NCBI GenBank assembly: GCA_020853525.1 | Contig: JADYYS010000046.1 | Span: 62,001 to 126,000 of the forward strand | Reading direction: 5' to 3' | DNA from: Ardenticatenales bacterium | Lineage (GTDB): Bacteria > Chloroflexota > Anaerolineae > Epilineales > Epilineaceae | Length of the DNA: 64,000 nt | Shown: piece by piece, positions 9,601 through 16,990 of the stretch | How the letters are laid out: the number at the start of each line of letters is the position of its first letter | Position numbering within the stretch: the first letter of the stretch is position 1 | The notes under the pieces: model-generated | Told to the model about the DNA's origin: nothing | Databases searched by the model: none | What the model saw: the letters and a program-made list of their open reading frames with translations, nothing else | Position numbers and translations under genes: made by a program

Positions 9601-9877
9601 AGTCCGCCTGCAGCCCGGCGATGACCGTCTCGATCGGCTGCGGACCGTCGGGTACGTCGGTGCCGCGGTGGCCGGACAGGTTGCGCAGGACCAAGTCGCG
9701 CAGCACCGCCGCCAGCGTGCGGCCGACATCGCCGGTGCTGCCCGCCAGCGGATCCTGGGCGCGCCGTTGTCGGACAACGGCCAAGCGGCACAACGGGTGT
9801 TCCGCCAGCGCACGCGGATTGTCGAGGCGGCGCAGCGCCTGTTCGACGAGCTGTGGCGTGATGACGGCTTCGGTCAT
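6677..9877 (-). CDS. NACHT-family NTPase fused to C-terminal FGE/SUMF1-fold domain, 1066 aa
   Basis: Residues 1-260 are a helical N-terminal region with an HTH-like stretch near 120-150 (IQTISAYSKRTIHRRG). A P-loop NTPase follows: Walker A GAPGSGKST at 274-282 and Walker B LLLLDGLNEM at 354-363, the latter typical of NACHT/STAND proteins. A helical region to about 750 precedes an FGE/sulfatase-modifying-factor fold (753-1056) marked by IPAGTYTIGSDG, PVTRAEYALFM, LPTEVQWEAAARG, DLAGNVGEWTSS, RRGGSWMYG and DGGFRLAT. The two cysteines that make true formylglycine-generating enzymes catalytic are not at the expected places after RRGGSW, so the domain probably binds ligand. The start (ATG 9877) lacks a clear ribosome binding site, and the frame stays open to 10375, so the N-terminus is uncertain. 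Such NTPases act as conditional switches in defence or cell death. Confidence 0.85.
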   Translation of the reverse strand: MTEAVITPQLVEQALRRLDNPRALAEHPLCRLAVVRQRRAQDPLAGSTGDVGRTLAAVLRDLVLRNLSGHRGTDVPDGPQPIETVIAGLQADFTARDGEREAWSVVYHRWVCPSRMPSIDIQTISAYSKRTIHRRGDDGCQLIAERLIFHERVALAEEAKRAVPLPVLGDQMSLRRWVVETVRRDGLAALAQLPPAEGVRADAPIVDLIDYQASRVLAWSDAPDALFFRCVELTLLLDQGEEAADGRWRAEVERYPDLVKALDRTADPVLVLLGAPGSGKSTLLRHLELKAAAAALEAPADAGRVPFYAPLSDYRADALGAIPPPPAVWLADRWSRRYPLLPSLDDLLADGRVLLLLDGLNEMPHTSDADNRERIGVWKTYLHATIAGRPGNRALVACRRLDYSAQLSTPTLRVPQLEIQPLDDEQLAEFVRKYNPQLAAVIDDGLAVGGRRDLFRTPFLLRLLIHHIEGGGDPSADPVTLFTSLVRAALHREVMSENVRFQSNDLLTERDRRRIVQGRAWANPHALPDEGRLIPSLARLAYGMQAGRGGVEGAHVRVGYEQARALLDPHVLPSADTVLRAGIDLGVLDEDGSGEEVLFHHQLIQEYFAARLFAAAPDVDRVRVAIRADAIQPRLDETLSGLAIADPLPPPPGTVWDQTALMAAVLTRTPDVLIPDLAERNPVLAGRAAAQAACGVSEVVKESLRWRLVETSRNPEVDLRVRIAAGLALGELGDPRFTRGIGPEGHAYLLPPFIEIPAGTYTIGSDGSIYPEEAPEHQVTLDAFKIAQFPVTRAEYALFMEAGGYEDERWWDTEAAAAWRRGEGTAEGIRYNIQDVLEQYRRQPDLLEEQYRRGMMDAKLHDRWSMQLKIPPSELPTYLHGLHPDVRFSGPRFSGDSLASRRSLPIVGISWYEAAAYAHWLAHQSGDRFALPTEVQWEAAARGFAARAFPFPGSARDGMCNTVEAHLRGLAPVGVFPNSDTPCGILDLAGNVGEWTSSAYIAYPYSAHHDCSSDKCAQRVRRGGSWMYGLREARTTCRFGVHAAIYARDGGFRLATRSTKQELHHD

Positions 9878-9963
9878 TTCGGTCGGCAGCTCGTGCGTCG
9901 GGACGCGTGGCGGGGGGACCCGGTGTGGCGGGTCACGATGCAGTGGGAATGGAAGGGGTGGGA

Positions 9964-10008
9964 ACGGAAGCTGCGGGAGCGGAAGCTGCGGGAGCGGAAG
10001 CTGCGCCG
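9964..10008. repeat. 15-nt tandem repeat
   Basis: Three units of GCGGAAGCTGCGGGA (first and last imperfect) lie upstream of the chosen NACHT start. If translation began further upstream they would encode a Leu-Pro repeat (QLPLPQLPLP), which looks unlike a folded protein and supports the downstream start. The surrounding 9878-10523 stretch otherwise contains only a candidate promoter. Confidence 0.6.
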
Positions 10009-10009
10009 C

Positions 10010-10039
10010 AGTAAACACTGTTTCCGGCAGGAAAAGCAA
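10010..10039 (-). promoter_or_regulatory. candidate promoter for the NACHT-FGE operon
   Basis: On the minus strand TTGCTT (10039-10034) and TTTACT (10015-10010) are separated by 18 nt, resembling -35 and -10 boxes of a housekeeping sigma factor. It would give a leader of about 130 nt to ATG 9877. The match is moderate and sequence alone cannot confirm it. Confidence 0.25.
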
Positions 10040-10523
10040 ATGATCGAGGTGCCGACCGGAGGCGGTTGGGACGACGTGCGGCATCGCCGATCGCCCACGG
10101 CGCGGCGACGGTGTGGGCCGGCGGCGCGCGACCGGATCGGTCGCGGCCGGAAGGAGCACCGTCGTCGCGCCGTGGACGGCCGAAATGCTGAGAGAACCGG
10201 ACTCCTGCGCGTACGCAATCAAGGACTCGGACGATGGCGCACGCCGGTTCGTCGGCGTGTGCCCAACACATGCTGGTCGATCGCATTGCTCTGACTGTGA
10301 ATGCAGCCGAACCTCTCGAACGGCGCGCACGATGCGTGATGGGCGCACGGGAGCGACCTGCCGAAGATGGCCCATCGATCCTCCCCTCGCTCCATGCCGC
10401 CCGGATCGGCGCCCGCGCCCGCGCTCGATTGCGCGGTGGTGCCATTGTCCGGTTACGGCGGGGGCGATGGAAGGGGTGCAGGGGTCACAAAGGGGTCACG
10501 TCGGGGCCGCCATGGCGCCGCGC

Positions 10524-11357
10524 TCAGCCGCGCTCCACCGTCGGTTCGTACGCCGCCAGCCGCCGCGCCATCACGTCGACGGCGTCGGGGTTGTTGTCCA
10601 CGAGCACGAAGTCACACCCGTGCTTGGCCGCCGCTTCGCCGAGCGTGCCGCTGCCGGCAAAGAAGTCGAGACAGACATCGCCCGGTCGGCTGTGCACCTT
10701 CACGATCCGCTCCAGGATCGCCAGCGGCTTCTGCGTGGCGTAGCCCGTCTTCTCGCGCCCGTTCGTGCTGACGATCGTCTGCCACCACACGTCGGTGGGC
10801 GTCTTGCCGCGCGCCGCCTTCTCGGGACCGACCATGCCGGGGGCCAGATAGGGGATGCGGTCCATGCGCCCGTAGTCGAACGTATAGGCTTCGGGATCCA
10901 TCACGTACCACAGGATGTTGTCGTGCTTGGCCGGCCAGCGGCGCTTGGAGCGCGCGCCGTAGTCGTAGGCCCAGATGATCTCGTTCATGAAGCATTCGCG
11001 CGTGAACAGGGCGTCCATCAGCACTTTGGCGTAGTGGACCTCGCGGCAGTCCATGTGCAGGAAGAAGCTGCCCGTCGGCTTCAGCACGCGCCGACCTTCC
11101 TTCAAGCGCGGTGCGATGAAGCCCGGGAAATCTTCGAAGCGGTCGTCGTAGCCGCTCACGCCGAGCGACTCCGTGCGATAGCGCCGGCCCTGGAAGCCGG
11201 TTCGGTCGCCGCCGTCGTCGTCCCGCACCGTGCGCAGGCGCGTTCGGGTCTGGCGGTGGCCCGTGTTGAACGGCGGGTCGATGTAGATCAGGTCGACGGA
11301 CGCGCTCGGCAGCGTCGCCAGCACCGCCAGGTTGTCGCCCAGGATGATCCGCCCCAT
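10524..11357 (-). CDS. orphan site-specific DNA methyltransferase (N6-A/N4-C, beta-type), 277 aa
   Basis: The protein belongs to the N6/N4 amino-methyltransferase family. The catalytic motif IV (DPPF, residues 27-30) comes first and the AdoMet-binding motif (DFFAGSGTLGEAA, about 233-245) comes last, the circular order of beta-class enzymes. A central variable stretch (about 35-60, Arg/Asp/Gly-rich) and the region around WAYDYGARSKRRWPAKH should carry target recognition. No restriction endonuclease gene is near, so it is either an orphan regulatory methyltransferase or a marker for the neighbouring NACHT locus. Start ATG 11357 has no strong ribosome binding site, but MGRIILGDNL is the typical N-terminus of the family. 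Confidence 0.9.
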   Translation of the reverse strand: MGRIILGDNLAVLATLPSASVDLIYIDPPFNTGHRQTRTRLRTVRDDDGGDRTGFQGRRYRTESLGVSGYDDRFEDFPGFIAPRLKEGRRVLKPTGSFFLHMDCREVHYAKVLMDALFTRECFMNEIIWAYDYGARSKRRWPAKHDNILWYVMDPEAYTFDYGRMDRIPYLAPGMVGPEKAARGKTPTDVWWQTIVSTNGREKTGYATQKPLAILERIVKVHSRPGDVCLDFFAGSGTLGEAAAKHGCDFVLVDNNPDAVDVMARRLAAYEPTVERG

Positions 11358-11504
11358 GGGACACCGCCCTCCGAGGTCGCTCCATGCCGCCGTCAGGCGA
11401 CGACACGGGGCGTGCGAGACGATGTTAATACGACAACGGCGGAATCGCGCGCCGACGGCGTGACTTCTGCCCGGCCGCCGACGTTAGGCCGGTTGGCGGC
11501 CGTG

Positions 11505-11510
11505 TACAAT
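11505..11510 (+). promoter_or_regulatory. candidate -10 box for the secreted repeat-protein gene
   Basis: TACAAT lies 56 nt before ATG 11567 in the 209-nt gap between divergent genes. The -35 region is poor, so the call is weak. The same gap has a TTAATAC stretch near 11425 that may serve the divergent methyltransferase gene. Confidence 0.2.
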
Positions 11511-11566
11511 CGGTCGTCGCAGCGTGCGCTCGCGGATCGCCGAACCAATGCCCCCGGGAGGCCCCG

Positions 11567-13153
11567 ATGTCCATCCTCGCTCACCCATTCCGCCGCACCG
11601 CCGCGCTTTTCGCCGTGGTCGGTCTGGCCGTCTGCGCCGGCGGCCGTGTCGGCGCGCAGGACCGCGGCGGCGCCAACACGGCGCGCGAACCCGAGATCTG
11701 CGTCGGCGCCGGAACCGCGTTGGCCGTGCTCTCGCCGAGCGGCGCGATCGCCGATGTGATCGCGCCGCGGACGACGAGCCGCGGCTCGAACGTCGGGTCG
11801 GCCGCCGGCCCGGCGAAGATCGTGCTGACGAAACCCGGCCTGGTCGGCGCGTGCGCCGATTTCAGAGGCTACTGGACCGCCGGCGCCGCGGGCGCCGAGG
11901 CGGCGACGCTGCGGCTGATGGCCGTCGCCGCCGACGGCTCCGAGAGCGAGGTGGCCGTCCAGAACGTGGCCGACACCCAGACCGGACCCGCCACGCGCGA
12001 CGCCCGGCTGCGCGCCGTCGCCCGCGTCGAAACGCCCGGTGCCTCCCGCTTCGTCGCGATCCTCACCGTCCGCGCCGCGCCCGACGGCGGCGCAGTGGTC
12101 GAGGGGACCGTCCGGCAGACCGTCGACGTCGACCTGCGCCTGCCCGGCGCGATCGAGGGCCGTGTCGTCGGCGCGGATGGCCAACCGCTGGCCGGCGCCC
12201 TCGTCCGCGCCCAGGAAGTCCGCACGGACCGCCCGCTTGCCCTGCCGTTCGATCCGCCGCGCACGGACGCGCTCCAGGCGGACCGCGATCCGAACGCCGG
12301 CGGCGCGACGACCGACGCCGACGGGCGCTACCGGCTTCCGGTCATGCCCGGCACCTGGACGGTGCGCGTCGATGCGGCCATGCACAAGGTGCAGTGGTTC
12401 GACGGCGCCGCAGCGCAGCGCGACGCCGACCCGGTCGCCGTCGCCGCCGGCGCCACGGTGCCGAACATCGACTTCCAGCTCGCCGCCGCCGATCCGACCC
12501 CGACGCCGGTGCCGATGGCATCCGTCCGCGGCATCGTGCGCGGCGCCGACGGCCTCCCGCTCAAGGGCGCGCTCGTGCGCGCCCAGCGGGCGAGCAACAC
12601 CGCCGCCGGCGACCGGTCGACCCTGGCGGGCGGCAGCACGCGCACGGGCGACGACGGGACGTACGCGCTGAAGGTACCCGTCGGTAGCTGGCTCGTCGCG
12701 GCCGAAGCGGACGGCCACATCCGCCAGTACTGGGACCACCAGGTCGAGGCGCGCACGGCCGCCGTGCTGACGCTGGCGCTGGACGAGGCGCGCGGCGGCA
12801 TCGACTTCGACCTGGCGCACAAGCCGCAGGTGACGATCAAGGGCACGATCGTCCGGGCAGACGGCACCGCGGCCGGCAACGCGAACGTGATGGCGGTGCG
12901 GCGCGACGGCCCAACCGATCGGAACGGGCAGCTGCCGACGACAGGACCGAGGGTCAACACGAACGCCAGCGGCGCGTACGTCCTCGTCGTCGAGCCGGGC
13001 ACCTACGCCGTCGGCGCCGCGCCGAAGGCGGAGCGGTCGAGCACGCCGCCGGTCTGGCGGTGGTGGGACGGCAAGGGGGCGATCGCGGACGCGGATCTGC
13101 TCGTGCTGCCGGACGGGGCGGTACGGGAGGGGGTGCACATTACGCTGCCGTAG
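11567..13153 (+). CDS. secreted protein with carboxypeptidase-regulatory-like repeats, 528 aa
   Basis: ATG 11567 follows GGGAGG. A Sec signal peptide covers about residues 1-33 (hydrophobic core TAALFAVVGLAVCAGG, cleavage near VGAQ). After a beta-rich region of about 150 residues come three repeats of the carboxypeptidase-regulatory/prealbumin-like fold: AIEGRVVGADGQPLAGALV, ASVRGIVRGADGLPLKGALV and VTIKGTIVRADGTAAGNAN, each followed by a GxYxLxVxPGxW/Y-type strand. A Pro/Thr linker (DPTPTPVPM) lies between the first and second repeats. These folds usually stabilise or attach surface proteins; no enzyme domain is seen. It is monocistronic and followed by a strong hairpin. Confidence 0.8.
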   Translation: MSILAHPFRRTAALFAVVGLAVCAGGRVGAQDRGGANTAREPEICVGAGTALAVLSPSGAIADVIAPRTTSRGSNVGSAAGPAKIVLTKPGLVGACADFRGYWTAGAAGAEAATLRLMAVAADGSESEVAVQNVADTQTGPATRDARLRAVARVETPGASRFVAILTVRAAPDGGAVVEGTVRQTVDVDLRLPGAIEGRVVGADGQPLAGALVRAQEVRTDRPLALPFDPPRTDALQADRDPNAGGATTDADGRYRLPVMPGTWTVRVDAAMHKVQWFDGAAAQRDADPVAVAAGATVPNIDFQLAAADPTPTPVPMASVRGIVRGADGLPLKGALVRAQRASNTAAGDRSTLAGGSTRTGDDGTYALKVPVGSWLVAAEADGHIRQYWDHQVEARTAAVLTLALDEARGGIDFDLAHKPQVTIKGTIVRADGTAAGNANVMAVRRDGPTDRNGQLPTTGPRVNTNASGAYVLVVEPGTYAVGAAPKAERSSTPPVWRWWDGKGAIADADLLVLPDGAVREGVHITLP

Positions 13154-13184
13154 GCGGCGTGTCCGCAATCACGGGGGTGCCCTT

Positions 13185-13227
13185 CGAGAAGCACTGTGAA
13201 TCGATCGGCGAATCACAGTGCTTCTCG
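13185..13227 (+). terminator. 15-bp perfect hairpin after the secreted repeat-protein gene
   Basis: CGAGAAGCACTGTGA (13185-13199) pairs perfectly with 13213-13227 around a 13-nt loop, and is followed by TTT. It sits 32 nt after the stop of the upstream gene and could terminate its transcript. Its right arm is also the first unit of the direct repeat array that follows, so the hairpin may instead be an inverted operator. Confidence 0.45.
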
Positions 13228-13292
13228 TTTCGATTCACAGTGCTTCGCGACTCGATTCACAGTGCTTCTCGATCGGAATCACTGTGCTCCTC
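13211..13292. promoter_or_regulatory. direct repeat array with 22-nt phasing upstream of the CtaG-like gene
   Basis: Four copies of a unit resembling GATTCACAGTGCTTCTCG have their TCACAG/TCACTG cores at 13213, 13235, 13257 and 13279, exactly 22 nt apart. A fifth, inverted copy lies at 13185-13204. Two-turn spacing puts every copy on the same DNA face, which suggests cooperative binding of a regulator. The array lies 90-170 nt before the likely CtaG start. Confidence 0.55.
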
Positions 13293-13382
13293 GACCCGAT
13301 GCACGATGGATCGCCGGCCGCCGTCGAGGCGATCGCCCCGTCGGCGCTTGACCTGCCTCCCCCGCTGATCGACGATCTCCCC

Positions 13383-14258
13383 ATGTGGCCCGCCCGACCT
13401 CTGCCCCACGTCCCCGTCCCCGGCGAGTCCGCCGCCGCGTTGTGGCGCTTCGAGCCCGGCCTCATGCTCGTCCTCGCCGCGGCCGCGCTTGCCTACGCCG
13501 TCGCCCTCGCCGCGGCGCGCCGGCGCGGCCGTCCGTCCCACGGACCGTGGCGCGCGGTCGCCTTTTTCGGTGGGCTGGCGGCCGTGACGACGGCGCTGGC
13601 CGGACCGCTGGATGCGTACAACGACGAGAGCTTCCTCGTCCACATGCTCCAGCACTTGGTGCTCATGCAGCTGGCGGCGCCCCTGCTCGTGCTCGGGCGG
13701 CCGGTCCATCTGATCGTCCAGGCGCTGCCGCCGCGCCGCCTCGTCGGGGTGCTCCGGGCGACGGTCGGGCACCGCTGGCTGCGCCGGACACTCGATGTCG
13801 TGTGTCATCCGGTGACCGTCGCCGTGCTCTGGAACGTCAGCCTCGGCCTGTGGCACGTGCCGCGGTTCTACGAGGCCGCGCTGGCCGACCCGCTGATCCA
13901 CGACCTCGAGCACGCCCTGTTCTTCGCGCCGTCGCTGTTGTTCTGGTGGATCGTCATCGACCCGCTGCCGGCGCACCACCGGGCGTCGCCCCACGCGGCG
14001 TTCGGCATGGCGTTCGCCAACTGCATGGGCGGCGGGCTCGTGGCGGCGGCGCTGTTGTTCAGCCCACGCGTGCTCTACCCCACCTACCTCGCCGCCGAAG
14101 CCGCCGGCCGGCCGTGGGGCCTTGATCCCTTGGCCGACCAGCGGCTCGGCGGCGTCGTCATGTGGCTGACCGGCGCGCTCTTCTTCGGGACGATGTTCCG
14201 CGCCATCTGGCCGAGCCGCCGAACAGTGCCGGCGCTCGTCGTCGGCACCGGCGGCTGA
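13383..14258 (+). CDS. ctaG: CtaG/caa3-type cytochrome oxidase assembly factor, 291 aa
   Basis: A multi-pass membrane protein (about seven hydrophobic segments) with features of the CtaG_Caa3 family: WRFEPGLML near the N-terminus, FLVHMLQHLVLMQLAAPLLVLG in the second membrane region, WNVSLGLWHVPRFYEAAL, and HDLEHALFFAPSLLFWWIVIDP. The His residues in HMLQH, HVP and DLEH are the family's likely copper ligands. Family members help deliver copper to heme-copper oxidases, which fits the oxidase operon converging from the other strand 18 nt away. ATG 13383 gives the usual family length; ATG 13299 would add 28 residues of non-conserved sequence. Neither start has a clear ribosome binding site. Confidence 0.85.
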   Translation: MWPARPLPHVPVPGESAAALWRFEPGLMLVLAAAALAYAVALAAARRRGRPSHGPWRAVAFFGGLAAVTTALAGPLDAYNDESFLVHMLQHLVLMQLAAPLLVLGRPVHLIVQALPPRRLVGVLRATVGHRWLRRTLDVVCHPVTVAVLWNVSLGLWHVPRFYEAALADPLIHDLEHALFFAPSLLFWWIVIDPLPAHHRASPHAAFGMAFANCMGGGLVAAALLFSPRVLYPTYLAAEAAGRPWGLDPLADQRLGGVVMWLTGALFFGTMFRAIWPSRRTVPALVVGTGG

Positions 14259-14276
14259 AGGCGGCCGCCGGAGGGG

Positions 14277-15995
14277 TCACCGAATCCCCCACTGGATCGA
14301 ACTGAACTCGTACCACGACACGGCGTAGAGCACGACGAAGAGCGCCAGCCACGTCATCGCCAGCGTCATCGTGCCGGGCGCCTCGAAGCCGCGGCCCACG
14401 TGGGGCGCCGCCGGGGCGGGCGGGGCGAACGCGCCGGCGTCCACGTGGCCGATGTTCGGGACGTCGTTCCGCTTCCCGAGGAACACCGTGCCGGCGGCGA
14501 TGATCACGTACATCGTCCCGCCGATGATCGCGATCGTCGCGCCCAGAGCCGTGATCGCCAGCGCCATCTGGATGCGCGGGCCGTCGAACGTGCCGGCGGC
14601 GAACGGGTAGGCGGACAGGCTGATGTCCCAGTGGCGGCGCGGGACGCCCCAGTGGCCGGCCAGGCCCATCGCGATGCCGAAGATCAGCATGCCGGTCGTG
14701 AAGATGTAGGGCTGCACCTTGGCCCAGCCGGGCAGGAAGAGGTCGCGCCGTGTGATCAGCGGCACGAGGTAGTAGCTGATCCCCATGAACGCCAGGGTCG
14801 TGCCGGCGACGACGGTCATGTGGAAGTGGGCCGGGACGATCAGCGTGTTGTGGGCGATCAGGTTCAGCTGGATGCCGCCCATGATCACGCCGCTGATCCC
14901 GCCCAGGATGCCGAACATCGCAAACGAGAGCGCGAACGCGCTGAAGCCCGGCGAGCCCCACGGCGCATTGCGCAGCCAGGCGAACAGGCTGCCGGTGTGG
15001 CCTTTTTCACGCTGGGCGACCTCGACGGAGGCCGGAATCGTGAACGCGTGGATCATGCTGCCCATGACGGCGGCGTAGAGGAAGTAGCTGGTGTTGATGC
15101 CGCGCGCCCAGTGGCTCAGGCCCGGGTCGACGAGGATGTGGTGCATCGACCCCATTTGAATGAAGAGCACGTACAGCAGGAACGCCAGCCGGCTCAGCCC
15201 CTCGTTGATCGGCCGCGCGCCGACCATCAGGCTCGCCAGGCCGTACCAGATCGCCACCATCGCCGCCAGGTTCACCTGTTGCGCGCCGTGGCCGAAGCCC
15301 CAGAACAGCAGGCGGTAGACGCCCGGATCCGCCGTCTCGATCACGCCGAGGCGCGCGAGCCAGGCCGGGATGAGCGCCGCGGTGCCGCTGGCCAGCGTGA
15401 ACAGCGCCAGGATGGCGGCCACGACGAGGCCGAACGTGAACAGCGGCAGCGTGCGGATCCGGCCGGTGATCCGGGCGCGCGTGATCTGGACGAGGAAGTG
15501 GATCACCGCGATGAGCGCCCCGACGGCGAACACGAGGATGAACAGGTAGAACCAGTGGCTCGCCTCGAGCGGCGGGTAGGCCGTGAACATCACGGTGGCG
15601 TATCCCGAGAGCACGACGACCGCCGCCGCGACGGACCCGAAGAGCATCATGCCGTACGCCAGCCAGCCGACCTTGGGGGCGACCATCGGCTGGTTCAGCA
15701 GGATCGTGCCGCCGAAGATCAGCCCGGCGACCTCGAAGAACAGGATCCAGAACACCAGCATCGCCGCGCCGTGGGCGCTGACGAGGCGGTAGAACCATTC
15801 CGGGCTGCTGATCAGGTGCACCGCCGGCCAGCGCGTGAGCGCGATGAGGAGCGCCATCACGCCGCCCGTCGCCAGCCAGAGCACCGCGGTCACCGCGTTG
15901 ACGATGATCAGCCGCTCGGACGAGCGGTCCACGAAGAGGCCGGTCACCCCGCAGGTGCGGCCGACGGCATTTCGAAGCGCGCCACTGAGTGCCAT
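14277..15995 (-). CDS. heme-copper oxidase superfamily subunit I lacking the active-site tyrosine, 572 aa
   Basis: A polytopic membrane protein of the heme-copper oxidase superfamily, closest in style to type B (ba3-like) enzymes. Visible ligands are H75 (SAHGAAM, low-spin heme), H236 (GFGHGAQQVN, metal B), the H285-H286 pair (MHHILVDP) and H390/H392 (PAHFHMTVV). Oxygen reductases have Tyr four residues after the first metal-B histidine (HPEVY); here that position is Gln240 (HGAQQ). Loss of the cross-linked Tyr is a hallmark of nitric oxide reductase groups in this superfamily, so reduction of NO is as likely as of O2. ATG 15995 is chosen because CGGAGA lies 8 nt upstream. It follows the subunit II gene by 17 nt. 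Confidence 0.88.
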   Translation of the reverse strand: MALSGALRNAVGRTCGVTGLFVDRSSERLIIVNAVTAVLWLATGGVMALLIALTRWPAVHLISSPEWFYRLVSAHGAAMLVFWILFFEVAGLIFGGTILLNQPMVAPKVGWLAYGMMLFGSVAAAVVVLSGYATVMFTAYPPLEASHWFYLFILVFAVGALIAVIHFLVQITRARITGRIRTLPLFTFGLVVAAILALFTLASGTAALIPAWLARLGVIETADPGVYRLLFWGFGHGAQQVNLAAMVAIWYGLASLMVGARPINEGLSRLAFLLYVLFIQMGSMHHILVDPGLSHWARGINTSYFLYAAVMGSMIHAFTIPASVEVAQREKGHTGSLFAWLRNAPWGSPGFSAFALSFAMFGILGGISGVIMGGIQLNLIAHNTLIVPAHFHMTVVAGTTLAFMGISYYLVPLITRRDLFLPGWAKVQPYIFTTGMLIFGIAMGLAGHWGVPRRHWDISLSAYPFAAGTFDGPRIQMALAITALGATIAIIGGTMYVIIAAGTVFLGKRNDVPNIGHVDAGAFAPPAPAAPHVGRGFEAPGTMTLAMTWLALFVVLYAVSWYEFSSIQWGIR

Positions 15996-16012
15996 GTTCG
16001 TCTCCGGGTGCG

Positions 16013-16555
16013 TCACGGCACGACGGCGATCTGGCCGACCATCAGGTGGTGGCCGATGCCGCAGTACTCGTTGCAGACGATCGTGTATTCGCCGTCCTGC
16101 TTGGGCGTCAGCGTGATCGCGCTGACGTAGCCCGGCAGGACCTGGAAGTTGATGTTGTCCGGCTGGATCGAGAGGCCGTGCTGGACGTCGCTGGACGACA
16201 GGAGCAGCCGGTAGGTCTCGCCCTTCTTCAGGCGCAGCGCCGGTGTGAACTGGAAGCGCTCACCGAGCAGGTAGACGTCACCCGGCGGCGGGGCCACGAG
16301 CGGGCGGCCCTCGAGCTCGCCGACCTGGTGCGCGGCGATCGAGGCGTCGACCGCAGCCTTGAACGTGGCCGTATCGGTGCGATAGGACGAGAACGTCAGC
16401 TGCTGGTCGCCGATCGCCGGCCAGATGACGAAGATCATCAGGAACATCGCCAGCGCCCAGACGAGAACGACCATGAACCACAACCGTTCGTCGCGGCCCA
16501 ACGGCGACCACCACCGGGCGCCGGGTGCGACGAGCGTGCTCGATCGCTCGATCAT
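16013..16555 (-). CDS. CuA-type oxidase subunit II, 180 aa
   Basis: One N-terminal membrane helix (about residues 26-48) anchors a cupredoxin domain on the outer face. The binuclear CuA ligands are all present: H126 (DVQHGLSI), then C161, E163, C165, H169 and M172 in CNEYCGIGHHLM. It should take electrons from a soluble donor and pass them to subunit I, showing that the neighbouring tyrosine-less subunit I is fed through CuA rather than by a NorC-type cytochrome. ATG 16555 has GGAGAG about 9 nt upstream. It is the second gene of a three-gene minus-strand operon. Confidence 0.92.
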   Translation of the reverse strand: MIERSSTLVAPGARWWSPLGRDERLWFMVVLVWALAMFLMIFVIWPAIGDQQLTFSSYRTDTATFKAAVDASIAAHQVGELEGRPLVAPPPGDVYLLGERFQFTPALRLKKGETYRLLLSSSDVQHGLSIQPDNINFQVLPGYVSAITLTPKQDGEYTIVCNEYCGIGHHLMVGQIAVVP

Positions 16556-16694
16556 CGAATGCTCTCCAGTTGTCGGGGTGGATGCGGGCATGGCATGGGC
16601 CGTCGGGTTGCGTCGAAACGGCGCAACAGCCATCGTCGGCGCGGGCCGGATGACGCCGTGCGCGACGCCGTCCGACGGGCCTTCGGTGACGGGC

Positions 16695-16859
16695 CTACGG
16701 TTTGAACAGCGGCAGGCTGGCCAGCTCGATGAGACCCCAGACGATGTAGAACAGCGTCGGGACCACCAGTCCGAACATCGTCAGGAGGAACACGTCGTAC
16801 AGCACGGCCTGTTGCCAGGGCACGGCGGGCGAGGGCTCCGGCGGGTGTCCGTCGGTCAT
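16695..16859 (-). CDS. small single-helix oxidase-associated protein, 54 aa
   Basis: A Pro-rich N-terminus (MTDGHPPEPSPAVPW) is followed by one transmembrane helix (about residues 23-47, VFLLTMFGLVVPTLFYIVWG) and a short tail. AAGGAG lies 8 nt before ATG 16859. Its position as first gene of the oxidase operon and its topology fit the small extra subunit (IIa-like) found with ba3-type enzymes, though I see no sequence motif that proves it. A possible promoter (TTGTAC and GTTAAC, about 15 nt apart) lies in the 131-nt gap upstream. Confidence 0.75.
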   Translation of the reverse strand: MTDGHPPEPSPAVPWQQAVLYDVFLLTMFGLVVPTLFYIVWGLIELASLPLFKP

Positions 16860-16990
16860 CGCGGCATCTCCTTGTGCGGATGGCGGATGCTGCTCCCGGG
16901 CCGAGGTTAACACCGTTCCGCGCGCCGTACAAACGCCTCGCCGCGGCTCGGGATTGTGTCCGCCCGCACCCCGGGGTATCGTCGCGTGCG

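Noticed and set aside
7295-10294. 999-residue plus-strand open frame opposite the NACHT gene
   Set aside because: Arg/Gly/Ala/Val-rich composition typical of an antisense shadow in GC-rich DNA; the minus strand has clear NACHT and FGE motifs.
10524-11357. Restriction-modification system
   Set aside because: Only the methyltransferase is present; no endonuclease or specificity gene adjoins it.
13211-13292. Short CRISPR-like array
   Set aside because: Units are 22 nt apart with only ~4-nt gaps, too short for spacers.
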